Source of the DNA: JBFEYJ01 sp041563315
GTDB taxonomy: Bacteria; Pseudomonadota; Gammaproteobacteria; Thiohalomonadales; Thiohalomonadaceae
Assembly: GCA_041563315.1 (NCBI GenBank)
Contig: JBFFNE010000049.1
Coordinates: forward strand, 1-20,208
Direction: 5' to 3'
Length of the DNA stretch: 20,208 bases
Every line of letters starts with the position of its first letter. The first letter of the stretch is position 1. This document shows positions 1 through 6,242 of this stretch, in pieces. Position numbers and translations under genes: made by a program. Under the pieces are notes generated by a model. The model was given only the letters and a program-made list of their open reading frames with translations, made no database searches and was not told the origin of the DNA.

Positions 1-2
1 CG

Positions 3-212
3 AGACCCTATCACTCTTGGGAAAGAGGCCTGAACGAGAACACAAATGGCCTGTTACGCCAATACTGGCCGAAGAGTACGGACTTCACACAAGTTACGGA
101 TAAAGATGTCTTGGCGGTTGTTACCCAACTCAATCAACGGCCACGAAAAACATTGGACTTTAAAACCCCTGAGGTTTTGATGCAAAATCACATGGCGGCG
201 CAGGCCGCTTAA
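3..212 (+). CDS. IS30-family transposase, 3' end only (window edge)
   Basis: An open frame enters from the left edge and stops at TAA 210–212, giving the last 69 residues of a transposase. The segment HSWERGLNENTNGLLRQYWP is the hallmark of the third catalytic block of IS30-family DDE transposases: the E of WERG is the acidic catalytic residue, and N-E-N-x-N-G-L-(L/I)-R-Q-(Y/F) is nearly invariant. It is followed by the usual C-terminal NQRPRKTLDFKTPEV segment. Transposases of this family are about 320–380 residues long, so roughly four fifths of the gene lies outside the window and whether it is intact cannot be judged. No frame disruption is visible in the part shown. Family assignment is confident. 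Confidence 0.88.
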   Translation, partial: RPYHSWERGLNENTNGLLRQYWPKSTDFTQVTDKDVLAVVTQLNQRPRKTLDFKTPEVLMQNHMAAQAA

Positions 213-218
213 CCGATA

Positions 219-242
219 TGCACTTCAGAGTTGAATCCGCCC
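219..242. repeat. Probable right terminal inverted repeat of the IS30 element
   Basis: These are 24 bases located 6 bp after the transposase stop. Read on the minus strand the core is GGATTCAACTCTGAAGTGCA. The position and the GATTCAAC core fit an IS30-type end. It cannot be confirmed without the left end, so the exact outer base is inferred. Confidence 0.5.
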
Positions 243-377
243 TTCATATATTTTGTGCATAGCGCTTTTACACTTCCATTCTCTAAGTTTCTTCTCACGA
301 AAACTTGGCGAAATCAGATAAAGAAACCCACCAAACAAATATCCAATGTATTCGATTCCCATGTGATTATTACAAAT

Positions 378-842
378 TTAATATTCGATTTTGTCTTCCA
401 TCTCCCGCCATCGCACAAAGGTTGGCAGGGCAGACACCCTAAGGGCCTGTTGCATCGGCAGGTGCCGTTGCGCAAGGGGACGTTGCAGCTCTTCTTTAAT
501 CAGCACATCATCGAAACCGGCCTCTGCCGCATCGGCAGCCGTGGCGGCGAAATAGACCGCAGCCACTCGCGCCCAATAGGCAGCGGATAAACACATTGGA
601 CAGGGCTCGCAATTCACATAGAGTTCGCAGCCGGTTAATTGGAAATCTCCCAGTGTTCGGCATGCGTCGCGTATCGCCTGAACCTCGGCGTGTGCCGTCG
701 GATCATTGTTCTGCGTTACCCGGTTGTTGCCACGCCCGACAATCTCGCCGTCCTTGACCAGCACCGCGCCAAACGGCCCGCCGCCATTGGCGATCGACTC
801 ATCGGCCAGTCGGATGGCCTCCAGCAAGAAGCGTTCGTTCAT
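378..842 (-). CDS. guaD: Guanine deaminase (GuaD, cytidine-deaminase-like fold)
   Basis: The product is a 154-residue cytosolic zinc enzyme predicted to hydrolyse guanine to xanthine plus ammonia in purine salvage or catabolism. Zinc-site motifs are HAE (H51, E53 as proton shuttle) and PCPMC (C81, C84) inside NCEPCPMCLSAAYWARV. The stretch NNDPTAHAEVQAIRDAC, the downstream DAAEAGFDD and the C-terminal KIEY are characteristic of the compact Bacillus-type GuaD. In that family the C-terminal tail completes the partner's active site in a swapped dimer. Family length is about 155 residues, so this is full length. The start is ATG 842, with AGGGAGA at 849–855 as a good ribosome binding site. The related tRNA deaminase TadA shares the zinc motifs but not DAAEAGFDD or the terminal EY, so GuaD is preferred. 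It stands alone between the IS end and a repeat-rich spacer, with no purine-catabolic neighbours visible. Confidence 0.9.
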   Translation of the reverse strand: MNERFLLEAIRLADESIANGGGPFGAVLVKDGEIVGRGNNRVTQNNDPTAHAEVQAIRDACRTLGDFQLTGCELYVNCEPCPMCLSAAYWARVAAVYFAATAADAAEAGFDDVLIKEELQRPLAQRHLPMQQALRVSALPTFVRWREMEDKIEY

Positions 843-848
843 GACAGT

Positions 849-855
849 TCTCCCT
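849..855 (-). promoter_or_regulatory. Ribosome binding site of guaD
   Basis: AGGGAGA on the minus strand lies 6 bases before ATG 842 and supports that start over any internal one. Confidence 0.65.
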
Positions 856-1068
856 GATTTTCTTTCACTATAGGAGGGCTTACCCTGCAGAGTAAAGAGT
901 CAGTGGCTAATGCGTAGCAACGGCTTTCAGACAGTCGGGGAAACACGGGGGCTGGGCCGTCCCCCTTCCTGGAACCTGTAACCTGGAACGTAACTCCCCC
1001 CCAAAAATGATCTCACCGCAAAGAATTGCGACCGGGACGTTCGCCCACAGTATGAGGCGTTTGGGTTA

Positions 1069-1139
1069 TGTAGGAGCGGCTTCCAGCCGCGACCGAACAG
1101 AGGCGCATCAGACAGTCGCGGCAAGATGCCGCTCCTACA
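1069..1139. repeat. REP-like palindromic element
   Basis: Two outward arms, TGTAGGAGCGGC (1069–1080) and GCCGCTCCTACA (1128–1139), are exact reverse complements. They are extended by inner GCCGCGAC / GTCGCGGC arms around a 20–30 base centre, giving a strong stem-loop. GTAGGAGCGGC…CGCGA palindromes of this kind are widespread intergenic REP elements in gammaproteobacteria. The element lies between two imperfect direct repeats. Confidence 0.75.
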
Positions 1140-1331
1140 CTTTGAACGTAAATGCTCGCCCCACCCGAAAAGCGATCTCACCGCAATGAATGCCAGGTAG
1201 CCAGGGAGCGTGGCGCATGGCGCTTTCGGCAAGCTGCGCTGTGGTATTGAGGTTCGGGGTCATGGATGGGGCAACCTGGCCTACCCGGCACTCGTATAGG
1301 GGGGCGAGTAGTTACCTTTGAACTGTGAACC

Positions 1332-1982
1332 TTACAGCTCCCTGGAAGAGCAACGTTTTACCAGGGGGCACCCCCGGCATAGCGGGCGTTTACGGCAGTA
1401 ATCCTTGGCGTGAGCAACGATCAGGGCATGGAACTCATTGTAGAGGGAGACCTGCTTTTGAGTGCGACCAAAGGTCGCTTCCACCATCGCACGCAGTGTC
1501 TCGTAGCCTTCGCGGCCCTCGATCAGTCCGAGCCGGGAGAAGAGGCGGCGGGTGTAGGCGTCGATGACGAAAACCGGTCGATGGAAGGCATAGAGCACCA
1601 TGTCATCGGCGGTCTCGGGACCGACGCCCTTGACCGACAGTAGGGCATGGCGCAGGTCGTGCGTTGAAAGCGCCTCCAGGTGCTGCTGGCGACCCTCTTC
1701 CAGCCACCAGCGGCAGAAGGCCTGCAGGCGTTCGGCCTTGATATTGAAATAACCGGAGGGACGCAGCCATTCGGCGAGTTGGGTAGGGGGAGTAGCACTG
1801 ATCGCTTCGGCACTCAGTGCTTCATTAGCTTTGAGGTTGACGATTGCCTTCTCAACATTGGTCCAGGCGGTGTTCTGGGTGAGGATTGCCCCGACCATCA
1901 CCTCGAAGGGGGTCTCCCCCGGCCACCAGTGCTGGGGGCCGAAGTGGGCGAAAAGCCGGTCATAAACCCACAGCAATGTCAT
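1332..1982 (-). CDS. Endonuclease III-like DNA glycosylase (MagIII/COG2231 type)
   Basis: The 216-residue HhH-GPD superfamily protein is predicted to excise damaged bases (in the MagIII subgroup, alkylated purines such as 3-methyladenine) in base excision repair. The N-terminal ILTQNTAWTNVEKAIVNL is typical of the COG2231 endonuclease III-related group. The helix-hairpin-helix is VKGVGPETADD (about 117–127), and the catalytic aspartate is D141 in VIDAYTRR. Classical endonuclease III has GVGRKTA with a lyase lysine; here that position is E123, so the enzyme is expected to be a monofunctional glycosylase without AP-lyase activity. Four C-terminal cysteines (C196, C202, C205, C211; spacing C-x5-C-x2-C-x5-C) form a probable [4Fe-4S] site, with the first gap one residue shorter than in Nth. 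The length matches MagIII (about 218). The substrate is inferred from family only. Confidence 0.82.
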   Translation of the reverse strand: MTLLWVYDRLFAHFGPQHWWPGETPFEVMVGAILTQNTAWTNVEKAIVNLKANEALSAEAISATPPTQLAEWLRPSGYFNIKAERLQAFCRWWLEEGRQQHLEALSTHDLRHALLSVKGVGPETADDMVLYAFHRPVFVIDAYTRRLFSRLGLIEGREGYETLRAMVEATFGRTQKQVSLYNEFHALIVAHAKDYCRKRPLCRGCPLVKRCSSREL

Positions 1983-2106
1983 GAGCTGGCCTAAATAACG
2001 GTATCGATCGGCATAACAGGTATTGCCTGCCCAGCATGAACGGCAATCTATCTAAATCCCTGCTCCAGACTCTGCACAAACGTTCTATGGCTCGCAGGGT
2101 GGCGAA

Positions 2107-2958
2107 TTAACTGCGGCGCTTGCGGGGATTATGGCTCTCCCTACCCTGGCGCGTACCATGGCGGGTCTTGCGCGTGAATGATTTTTTGCCATCCTTCCTG
2201 CCTGGACTAACCGTTAACGGCTCCAGACTGACACTCTGGCGCAGGCGGGAAAGCTCCTCACCCTTCAGCTCTTCCCATTTTCCGGGACGAATACGCCGTG
2301 GCAGAGAGATGGGTCCGTAACGCACGCGGGTCAGGCGACTTACGGTCACCCCCTGGGATTCCCACAGGCGACGCACCTCACGGTTGCGCCCCTCATCGAG
2401 CCGCACGTGATACCAGTGATTGGCACCCTCCCCGCCACCGTCAACGATGGAGGTAAACCGGGCCGTCCCATCCTCGAGTGCGACACCCTCATGCAGTTTC
2501 TGCAGCGTCTCCTTTGAGATCTCGCCCAACACACGCACGGCATACTCCCGTTCGATGGTATAGGAGGGGTGCATCAGCCGGTTGGCAAGCTCGCCGTCAT
2601 TGGTGAACAGCAGCAGGCCGGAGGTGTTGATGTCGAGGCGACCAACCGCGATCCAACGGCCATTGCGCAAACTGGGCAGGTTGTCGAACACCGTCGGGCG
2701 CCCTTCCGGATCGCTACGACTGGTCACTTCACCTACCGGCTTGTGGTAGACCAGTACCCGGCAGCGATGGCTGTGCTCGATGCGGGTCTTGCTCACCACG
2801 TGGCCGTTGACACGGATCACATCGGTGTCACTGACACGCTCTCCGAGCGTGGCCAGCTTGCCATTGACAGAGATGCGCCCTTCGCTGATCCAGGACTCGA
2901 TCTCGCGACGCGAGCCGAAACCGGCACGGGCCAGCACTTTTTGCAGTTTTTCAGTCAT
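2107..2958 (-). CDS. rluB: 23S rRNA pseudouridine(2605) synthase RluB
   Basis: The 283-residue RsuA/RluB-family enzyme isomerises a uridine of the peptidyl-transferase region of 23S rRNA (U2605 in E. coli). It has an N-terminal S4 RNA-binding domain (1–60; EKLQKVLARAGFGSRREIE, VNGKLATLGERV), then the catalytic domain with GRLDINTSGLLLFTNDGELA. D109 of GRLD is the nucleophile, and NREVRRLWESQGVTVSRLTR is typical of the family. The tail from about 245 is lysine/arginine-rich, as in RluB and unlike the shorter RsuA and RluE. The start is ATG 2958; no strong ribosome site precedes it. It is the last of the conserved trpS–scpA–scpB–rluB run, separated from scpB by 224 bp that hold a fold-back repeat, so it may need its own promoter. 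Confidence 0.92.
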   Translation of the reverse strand: MTEKLQKVLARAGFGSRREIESWISEGRISVNGKLATLGERVSDTDVIRVNGHVVSKTRIEHSHRCRVLVYHKPVGEVTSRSDPEGRPTVFDNLPSLRNGRWIAVGRLDINTSGLLLFTNDGELANRLMHPSYTIEREYAVRVLGEISKETLQKLHEGVALEDGTARFTSIVDGGGEGANHWYHVRLDEGRNREVRRLWESQGVTVSRLTRVRYGPISLPRRIRPGKWEELKGEELSRLRQSVSLEPLTVSPGRKDGKKSFTRKTRHGTRQGRESHNPRKRRS

Positions 2959-2980
2959 TTATATATTCCATACAAAATAA

Positions 2981-3010
2981 GTCACCGCAAAGGCTCAGAG
3001 GACGCGAAAA
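2981..3010. repeat. Copy of a dispersed CGCAAAG-type intergenic repeat
   Basis: The sequence contains TCACCGCAAAGGCTCAGAGG followed by ACGCGAAAA. A related copy in opposite orientation lies at 3149–3180, on the other side of the 3031–3139 element. Weaker relatives are at 1009–1032, 1174–1189 and about 4754–4782. Confidence 0.5.
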
Positions 3011-3030
3011 CATAAGGGTAACTCTAACAG

Positions 3031-3139
3031 GTTGCTGAAAAGTTATTCGCCCCTTCTCTCTGGGAAAGGAAAGGATGAGGAGCAATTGTCTCCCCTCTCC
3101 CCAACCCTCTCCCTGAGGGAGAGGGAGTTTTTCAGCAGC
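3031..3139. mobile_element. MITE-like fold-back element between scpB and rluB
   Basis: This 109-base non-coding element has terminal inverted repeats GTTGCTGAAAAGTT (3031–3044) and AGTTTTTCAGCAGC (3126–3139), matching at 11 of 14 positions. Inside is a perfect 9-bp hairpin, CCCTCTCCC-TGA-GGGAGAGGG (3105–3125), next to a further CCCTCTCCCC tract. Hairpins of this CCCTCTCCC type recur as intergenic repeats in many gammaproteobacterial genomes. Flanks AACAG and AATAG could be remnants of a target duplication, but this is weak. The element separates rluB from scpB in the operon, and no transposase is encoded. Confidence 0.6.
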
Positions 3140-3148
3140 AATAGTTTT

Positions 3149-3180
3149 CTTTGCGACCTTTGCGCCTTCGCGTTGAGATC
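3149..3180. repeat. Copy of the CGCAAAG-type intergenic repeat (minus orientation)
   Basis: On the minus strand it reads GATCTCAACGCGAAGGCGCA and continues AAGGTCGCAAAG. It is opposed to the copy at 2981–3010, and together they bracket the 3031–3139 fold-back element. It abuts the 3' end of scpB (stop at 3183). Confidence 0.5.
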
Positions 3181-3182
3181 TT

Positions 3183-3857
3183 TTAGAAATACTCAATCGG
3201 CTCGAAGTCGGCGGTGATAATCGCTGCCAGGGCCAACGGATCGGCATCGGGTTCTTTAGCAGCGACCTGCTCGGCGGCCGCTTCACCTGGAAAACGCAGA
3301 TCCAGCTCGGCATTAATCTTGTCGATGTCACGCAGTTCCGCGAGGGTTGGCAGCTCGTCGAGACTCTGGAGATTAAAATAGTCGAGAAACTCCCGCGTCG
3401 AGGCGTACATGGCAGGCTTGCCCGGTACATCTCTGTGGCCGACAATGCGCACCCAGCCTCGCTCCTGCAACGTCTTCATGATACTGGAGCTGACCGCCAC
3501 ACCACGGATATCCTCGATCTCGGCACGCGTGATGGGCTGGCGGTAAGCCACCAACGCCAAGGTCTCTAACAGCGCACGGGAGTAGCGCGGTGCACGCTCC
3601 TCCCACAGCTTGGAGATCCAACGGGAGACATCGCTGCGAGCCTGGTAACGGTATCCGCTGCTCACTTCCTTCAGCTCGATACTGCGCTCCTCACACTCCT
3701 GTTGCAGCGTTTGCAGGACCTCCAGCAGTACCTTTTTCTCCGGCCGCTCATCCTCCTCGAACAGACCGAGCAGACGATCGACACTCAACGGTTCTCCGGC
3801 AGCAAACAGCGCCGCCTCGACAATATTCTTCAGCTGTTGGGAATTCAAATCCGCCAT
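3183..3857 (-). CDS. scpB: Segregation and condensation protein B (ScpB)
   Basis: The 224-residue winged-helix (kite) subunit of the Smc–ScpAB condensin compacts and segregates the nucleoid. Family signatures are the N-terminal LKNIVEAALFAAGEPLSVDRLL, then SGYRYQARSDVSRWI, then LLETLALVAYRQPITRAEIEDIRGV followed by VSSSIMKTLQERGWVRIVGHRDVPGKPAMYAST, where the second winged helix lies. The acidic C-terminal tail after about 190 is unconserved, as usual. ATG 3857 follows the scpA stop (3875) by only 17 bp, so the two subunits are co-transcribed and probably translationally coupled. The length is normal for the family. Confidence 0.95.
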   Translation of the reverse strand: MADLNSQQLKNIVEAALFAAGEPLSVDRLLGLFEEDERPEKKVLLEVLQTLQQECEERSIELKEVSSGYRYQARSDVSRWISKLWEERAPRYSRALLETLALVAYRQPITRAEIEDIRGVAVSSSIMKTLQERGWVRIVGHRDVPGKPAMYASTREFLDYFNLQSLDELPTLAELRDIDKINAELDLRFPGEAAAEQVAAKEPDADPLALAAIITADFEPIEYF

Positions 3858-3874
3858 ATCACATGCAATCCTGC

Positions 3875-4702
3875 TTATTCTTCGCTGCTGTTGCCAACAG
3901 CTTTGACGTGAATCGGCCCGAAAGGCTCGGCCTGAATCAATTCGATCATTGACTGCTTGATCAGCTCCAGCACCGCCATCAAGCTGACCACCACACCGCG
4001 ACGCCCCTCTTCCGGGGTGAACAGCGTGGTAAATTCGATGAAGCTGTCCGGCCCAATTTTTCCGAGGATCTGCGACATACGCTCACGGATCGAAAGCGGC
4101 TCACGCTGAATCTGGTGATGAGCAAACATTTCAGCACGTTGCACCACTTCAGTCATCGCCAACAGCAGATCGCGCAGACTCACTTGCGGTAACGGTCGCT
4201 CACTGTGCTTGTCCGGGGTGGCGATATCGACAGGAAAGGTATCGCGACCACTACGGGGCAACTCATCGATATCTTCGGCGGCCTGTTTGTAACGCTCGTA
4301 CTCCTGCAGCCGTCGAATCAACTCCGCACGGGGATCGTGCTCATCACCATCCACTTCCACCGGACGCGGCAACAGCATGCGCGATTTGATCTCCGCCAGC
4401 ATCGCCGCCATCACTAGATACTCTCCCGCCAGCTCCAGCTGCATCTCCTTCATAATATCCACGTACACCATGTACTGGCGGGTAATCTCGGCAATGGGAA
4501 TATTGAGGATATCCAGGTTCTGCCGCTTGATCAGGTAGAGCAGCAGATCGAGCGGTCCCTCAAAGGCCTCGAGAAACACCTCCAGCGCCTGTGGCGGGAT
4601 ATAGAGATCCTTCGGCAACTCGGTGATCGGCGCACCTTGCACAACGGCAAAGGGCATCTCCTCCTGCTGCGGTGTTACTGCTGTTTCGGTAGCTTCGCTC
4701 AT
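3875..4702 (-). CDS. scpA: Segregation and condensation protein A (ScpA, kleisin)
   Basis: The 275-residue kleisin subunit bridges the Smc heads and binds ScpB. The core FEGPLDLLLYLIKRQNLDIL, followed by NIPIAEITRQY, is the family's N-terminal Smc-neck-binding block. EYLVMAAMLAEIKSRMLLPRP and the C-terminal VSLMAVLELIKQSMIELIQAEPFGPIHV winged helix are also typical. The frame stays open upstream to a TTG at 4759, but ATG 4702 is chosen because the upstream 19 codons (PTDTYYGNA-like) are unconserved and 275 residues fits the family. The ribosome site is weak (ACGGA about 6 bases upstream). Its distance from trpS is enlarged by the fold-back element at 4821–4974. Confidence 0.93.
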   Translation of the reverse strand: MSEATETAVTPQQEEMPFAVVQGAPITELPKDLYIPPQALEVFLEAFEGPLDLLLYLIKRQNLDILNIPIAEITRQYMVYVDIMKEMQLELAGEYLVMAAMLAEIKSRMLLPRPVEVDGDEHDPRAELIRRLQEYERYKQAAEDIDELPRSGRDTFPVDIATPDKHSERPLPQVSLRDLLLAMTEVVQRAEMFAHHQIQREPLSIRERMSQILGKIGPDSFIEFTTLFTPEEGRRGVVVSLMAVLELIKQSMIELIQAEPFGPIHVKAVGNSSEE

Positions 4703-4820
4703 GGCATTTCCGTAATAGGTATCCGTAGGGTACCGACAGGATCCTGCTCTGTTAATCAATCTCTCGCCAAGACGCCAGGACTACAAGCCCCTTGTGCCCC
4801 AGCGAGAATCATCCTGCTTA

Positions 4821-4974
4821 GGGGGCTGGTCGAAATAATATTTCCATTCGGCCGCACCTGGGCCATCACTGCTGTGTTGCGTTTCTTGGCAAGGACCCTG
4901 CCATTACCTGCGAAACGCGCCTTGCATTGATGGCCCAGGCACGCCCTCGGTGTTGACAGTTGCGACCAGCCCCC
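4821..4974. mobile_element. MITE-like fold-back element inserted at the trpS stop codon
   Basis: This 154-base non-coding palindromic element ends in perfect 12-bp inverted repeats GGGGGCTGGTCG (4821–4832) and CGACCAGCCCCC (4963–4974). A second pair of arms, CCTGGGCCATCACTG (4857–4871) and CATTGATGGCCCAGG (4925–4939), pairs at 14 of 15 positions. A third, GCGTTTC / GAAACGC (4879–4885 / 4912–4918), lies inside. It is flanked on both sides by TTA (4818–4820 and 4975–4977), consistent with a 3-bp target duplication. The right TTA is the trpS stop codon read on the plus strand. There is no coding capacity, so mobilisation would need a transposase in trans. In the mRNA it would form a long stem between trpS and scpA. 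Confidence 0.72.
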
Positions 4975-6189
4975 TTAGCTGTAATCCAGCCCCATCGCAC
5001 CACGGACCTCACGCAGTGTCGCGCGCGCCACATCGCGTGCCTCCTCACTGCCCTCGGCCACGATATTGCGCACCAGCTGTGGCTGCTCGGTGAACTCCCG
5101 GGCACGCTCACGAACCGGTGCCAGTTCGGCCTGCACCGCCTCGATAATGGGCTGTTTGCAGTCGAGACAACCGATGCCGGCGCTGTGGCACCCTTCCTGC
5201 ACCCACGCCTTGACCTCATCGTTGCTGTAGACGAGATGCAGCTGCCACACCGGACACTTTTCCGGATCGCCCGGGTCGGTACGGCGCACGCGTGCCGGAT
5301 CGGTGGGCATGGTGCGCAGCTTTTTCTCCACATCTTCCGGTGCCTCACGAAGAGAGATGGTGTTGCCGTAGGACTTGGACATCTTCTGTCCATCCAGGCC
5401 GGGCATCTTCGAGGCTGGCGTGAGGAGTGCCTGCGGTTCAGGCAGGATGATTTTGCCGCTGCCCTCCAGATAACCGAACAGACGCTCACGATCTCCCAGG
5501 GTGATGTTCTGCTGATCGTTGAGCAGGGCCTGAGCTGTTGCCAGCGCCTCATGGTCACCTTGCTCCTGGTAGCGCTTGCGCAGCTGGTGATAGAGTTTTG
5601 CGCCCTTCTTGCCCATCTTTTTCGCCGCGTTCTCCGCCTTCTCTTCGAAGTCTGTTTCGCGTCCGTAGATGTGATTGAAGCGCCTGGCCACCTCGCGGGT
5701 CAGCTCGACGTGCACCACCTGATCCTCCCCGACCGGCACCTGGGTGGCACGGTAGATCAGAATATCCGCGCTCTGCAGCAGCGGATAGCCGAGAAAGCCG
5801 TAGGTAGCCAGGTCCTTCTCCTTGAGCTTGTCCTGCTGATCCTTGTAGGTCGGCACCCGCTCGAGCCAGCCCAGGGGCGTGATCATGGAGAGCAATAAGT
5901 GGAGTTCGGCATGCTCCGGCACCTGCGACTGGATGAACAGTTTGGCCGAACCGGGATTGATCCCAACGGCGAGCCAGTCAATGAGCATCTCCCACACACT
6001 CTCACCGATGATGCTGCTGTTTTCGTACTCGGTGGTCAGTGCATGCCAGTCGGCGGCGAAAAAGAAGCACTCGTATTCATGCTGCAACTTGAGCCAGTTC
6101 TTCAACACACCGTGATAGTGGCCAAGGTGCAGTTTGCCGGTGGGGCGCATGCCGGAGAGCACACGCTGATTCTGTGTCGCCAGGTTCAA
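4975..6189 (-). CDS. trpS: Tryptophanyl-tRNA synthetase, long-insertion form
   Basis: The product charges tRNA-Trp with tryptophan in the cytosol. This class Ic synthetase has the HIGH-type motif PTGKLHLGHYHG (18–29, numbering from the GTG frame) and KMSKS (271–275), plus GEDQVVHVELTREVARRFN. The C-terminal GCHSAGIGCLDCKQPI is typical of the long forms. An insertion of about 60–70 residues (roughly 182–250, lysine-rich, then a helical segment) makes it about 404 residues, against about 330 for the E. coli type; such long TrpS are a known subfamily. The frame opens with GTG 6195, but AGGA at 6197–6200 is only 1 base from it and 7 bases from TTG 6189, so TTG is the preferred start. The stop codon is shared with the edge of a fold-back element. 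Confidence 0.93.
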   Translation of the reverse strand: MNLATQNQRVLSGMRPTGKLHLGHYHGVLKNWLKLQHEYECFFFAADWHALTTEYENSSIIGESVWEMLIDWLAVGINPGSAKLFIQSQVPEHAELHLLLSMITPLGWLERVPTYKDQQDKLKEKDLATYGFLGYPLLQSADILIYRATQVPVGEDQVVHVELTREVARRFNHIYGRETDFEEKAENAAKKMGKKGAKLYHQLRKRYQEQGDHEALATAQALLNDQQNITLGDRERLFGYLEGSGKIILPEPQALLTPASKMPGLDGQKMSKSYGNTISLREAPEDVEKKLRTMPTDPARVRRTDPGDPEKCPVWQLHLVYSNDEVKAWVQEGCHSAGIGCLDCKQPIIEAVQAELAPVRERAREFTEQPQLVRNIVAEGSEEARDVARATLREVRGAMGLDYS

Positions 6190-6196
6190 GATCACT

Positions 6197-6200
6197 TCCT
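6197..6200 (-). promoter_or_regulatory. Ribosome binding site deciding the trpS start
   Basis: AGGA on the minus strand (extended AGGAAG). It is 1 base from GTG 6195 and 7 bases from TTG 6189, so spacing favours the TTG as initiation codon. Confidence 0.55.
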
Positions 6201-6242
6201 AATTTATTAATTGAAATAAAAAAACAGCTAATGCCGTATCAG

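Larger units (their letters stand above)
1..242 (+). mobile_element. Right end of an IS30-family insertion sequence
   Basis: The transposase frame ends at 212 and is followed, after a short spacer, by a sequence at 219–242 that starts TGCACTTCAGAGTTGAATCC. In IS30-family elements the terminal inverted repeat lies just beyond the transposase stop, and ends containing a GATTCAAC-type core are common, so this is read as the right inverted repeat. The left end and the target duplication are outside the window, so the exact boundary near 242 is uncertain by a few bases. Confidence 0.6.
843..1331. other. Repeat-rich intergenic region between guaD and the glycosylase gene
   Basis: No credible gene is seen in these 489 bases. 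Contents include a tandem near-duplication CCTGGAAC…CCTGGAAC around 969–994, an imperfect direct repeat (about 986–1020 and 1144–1185, sharing GAACGTAA and GATCTCACCGCAA), and the palindromic element at 1069–1139. Short open frames here carry no recognisable protein features. guaD begins at 842 and the glycosylase gene ends at 1332 and both read leftwards, so any guaD promoter should lie in this spacer. No convincing one was seen. Confidence 0.6.

Noticed and set aside
3105..3125. CCCTCTCCC hairpin as a terminator between scpB and rluB
   Set aside because: The stem is strong but no T-run follows on the minus strand, so it is treated as part of a repeat element, not a terminator.
2951..3445. 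Minus-strand frame running through the scpB–rluB spacer and part of scpB
   Set aside because: Out of frame with scpB and passing through the non-coding fold-back element. Composition is low-complexity Ser/Arg/Pro. No gene.
4703..4759. Extended ScpA start at TTG 4759
   Set aside because: The added 19 residues are unlike kleisin N-termini, no ribosome site precedes TTG 4759, and ATG 4702 gives a normal family length.
4960..5898. Plus-strand open frame of 312 codons opposite trpS
   Set aside because: trpS carries intact catalytic motifs on the other strand. The antisense translation shows no domain, and it starts inside the fold-back element.
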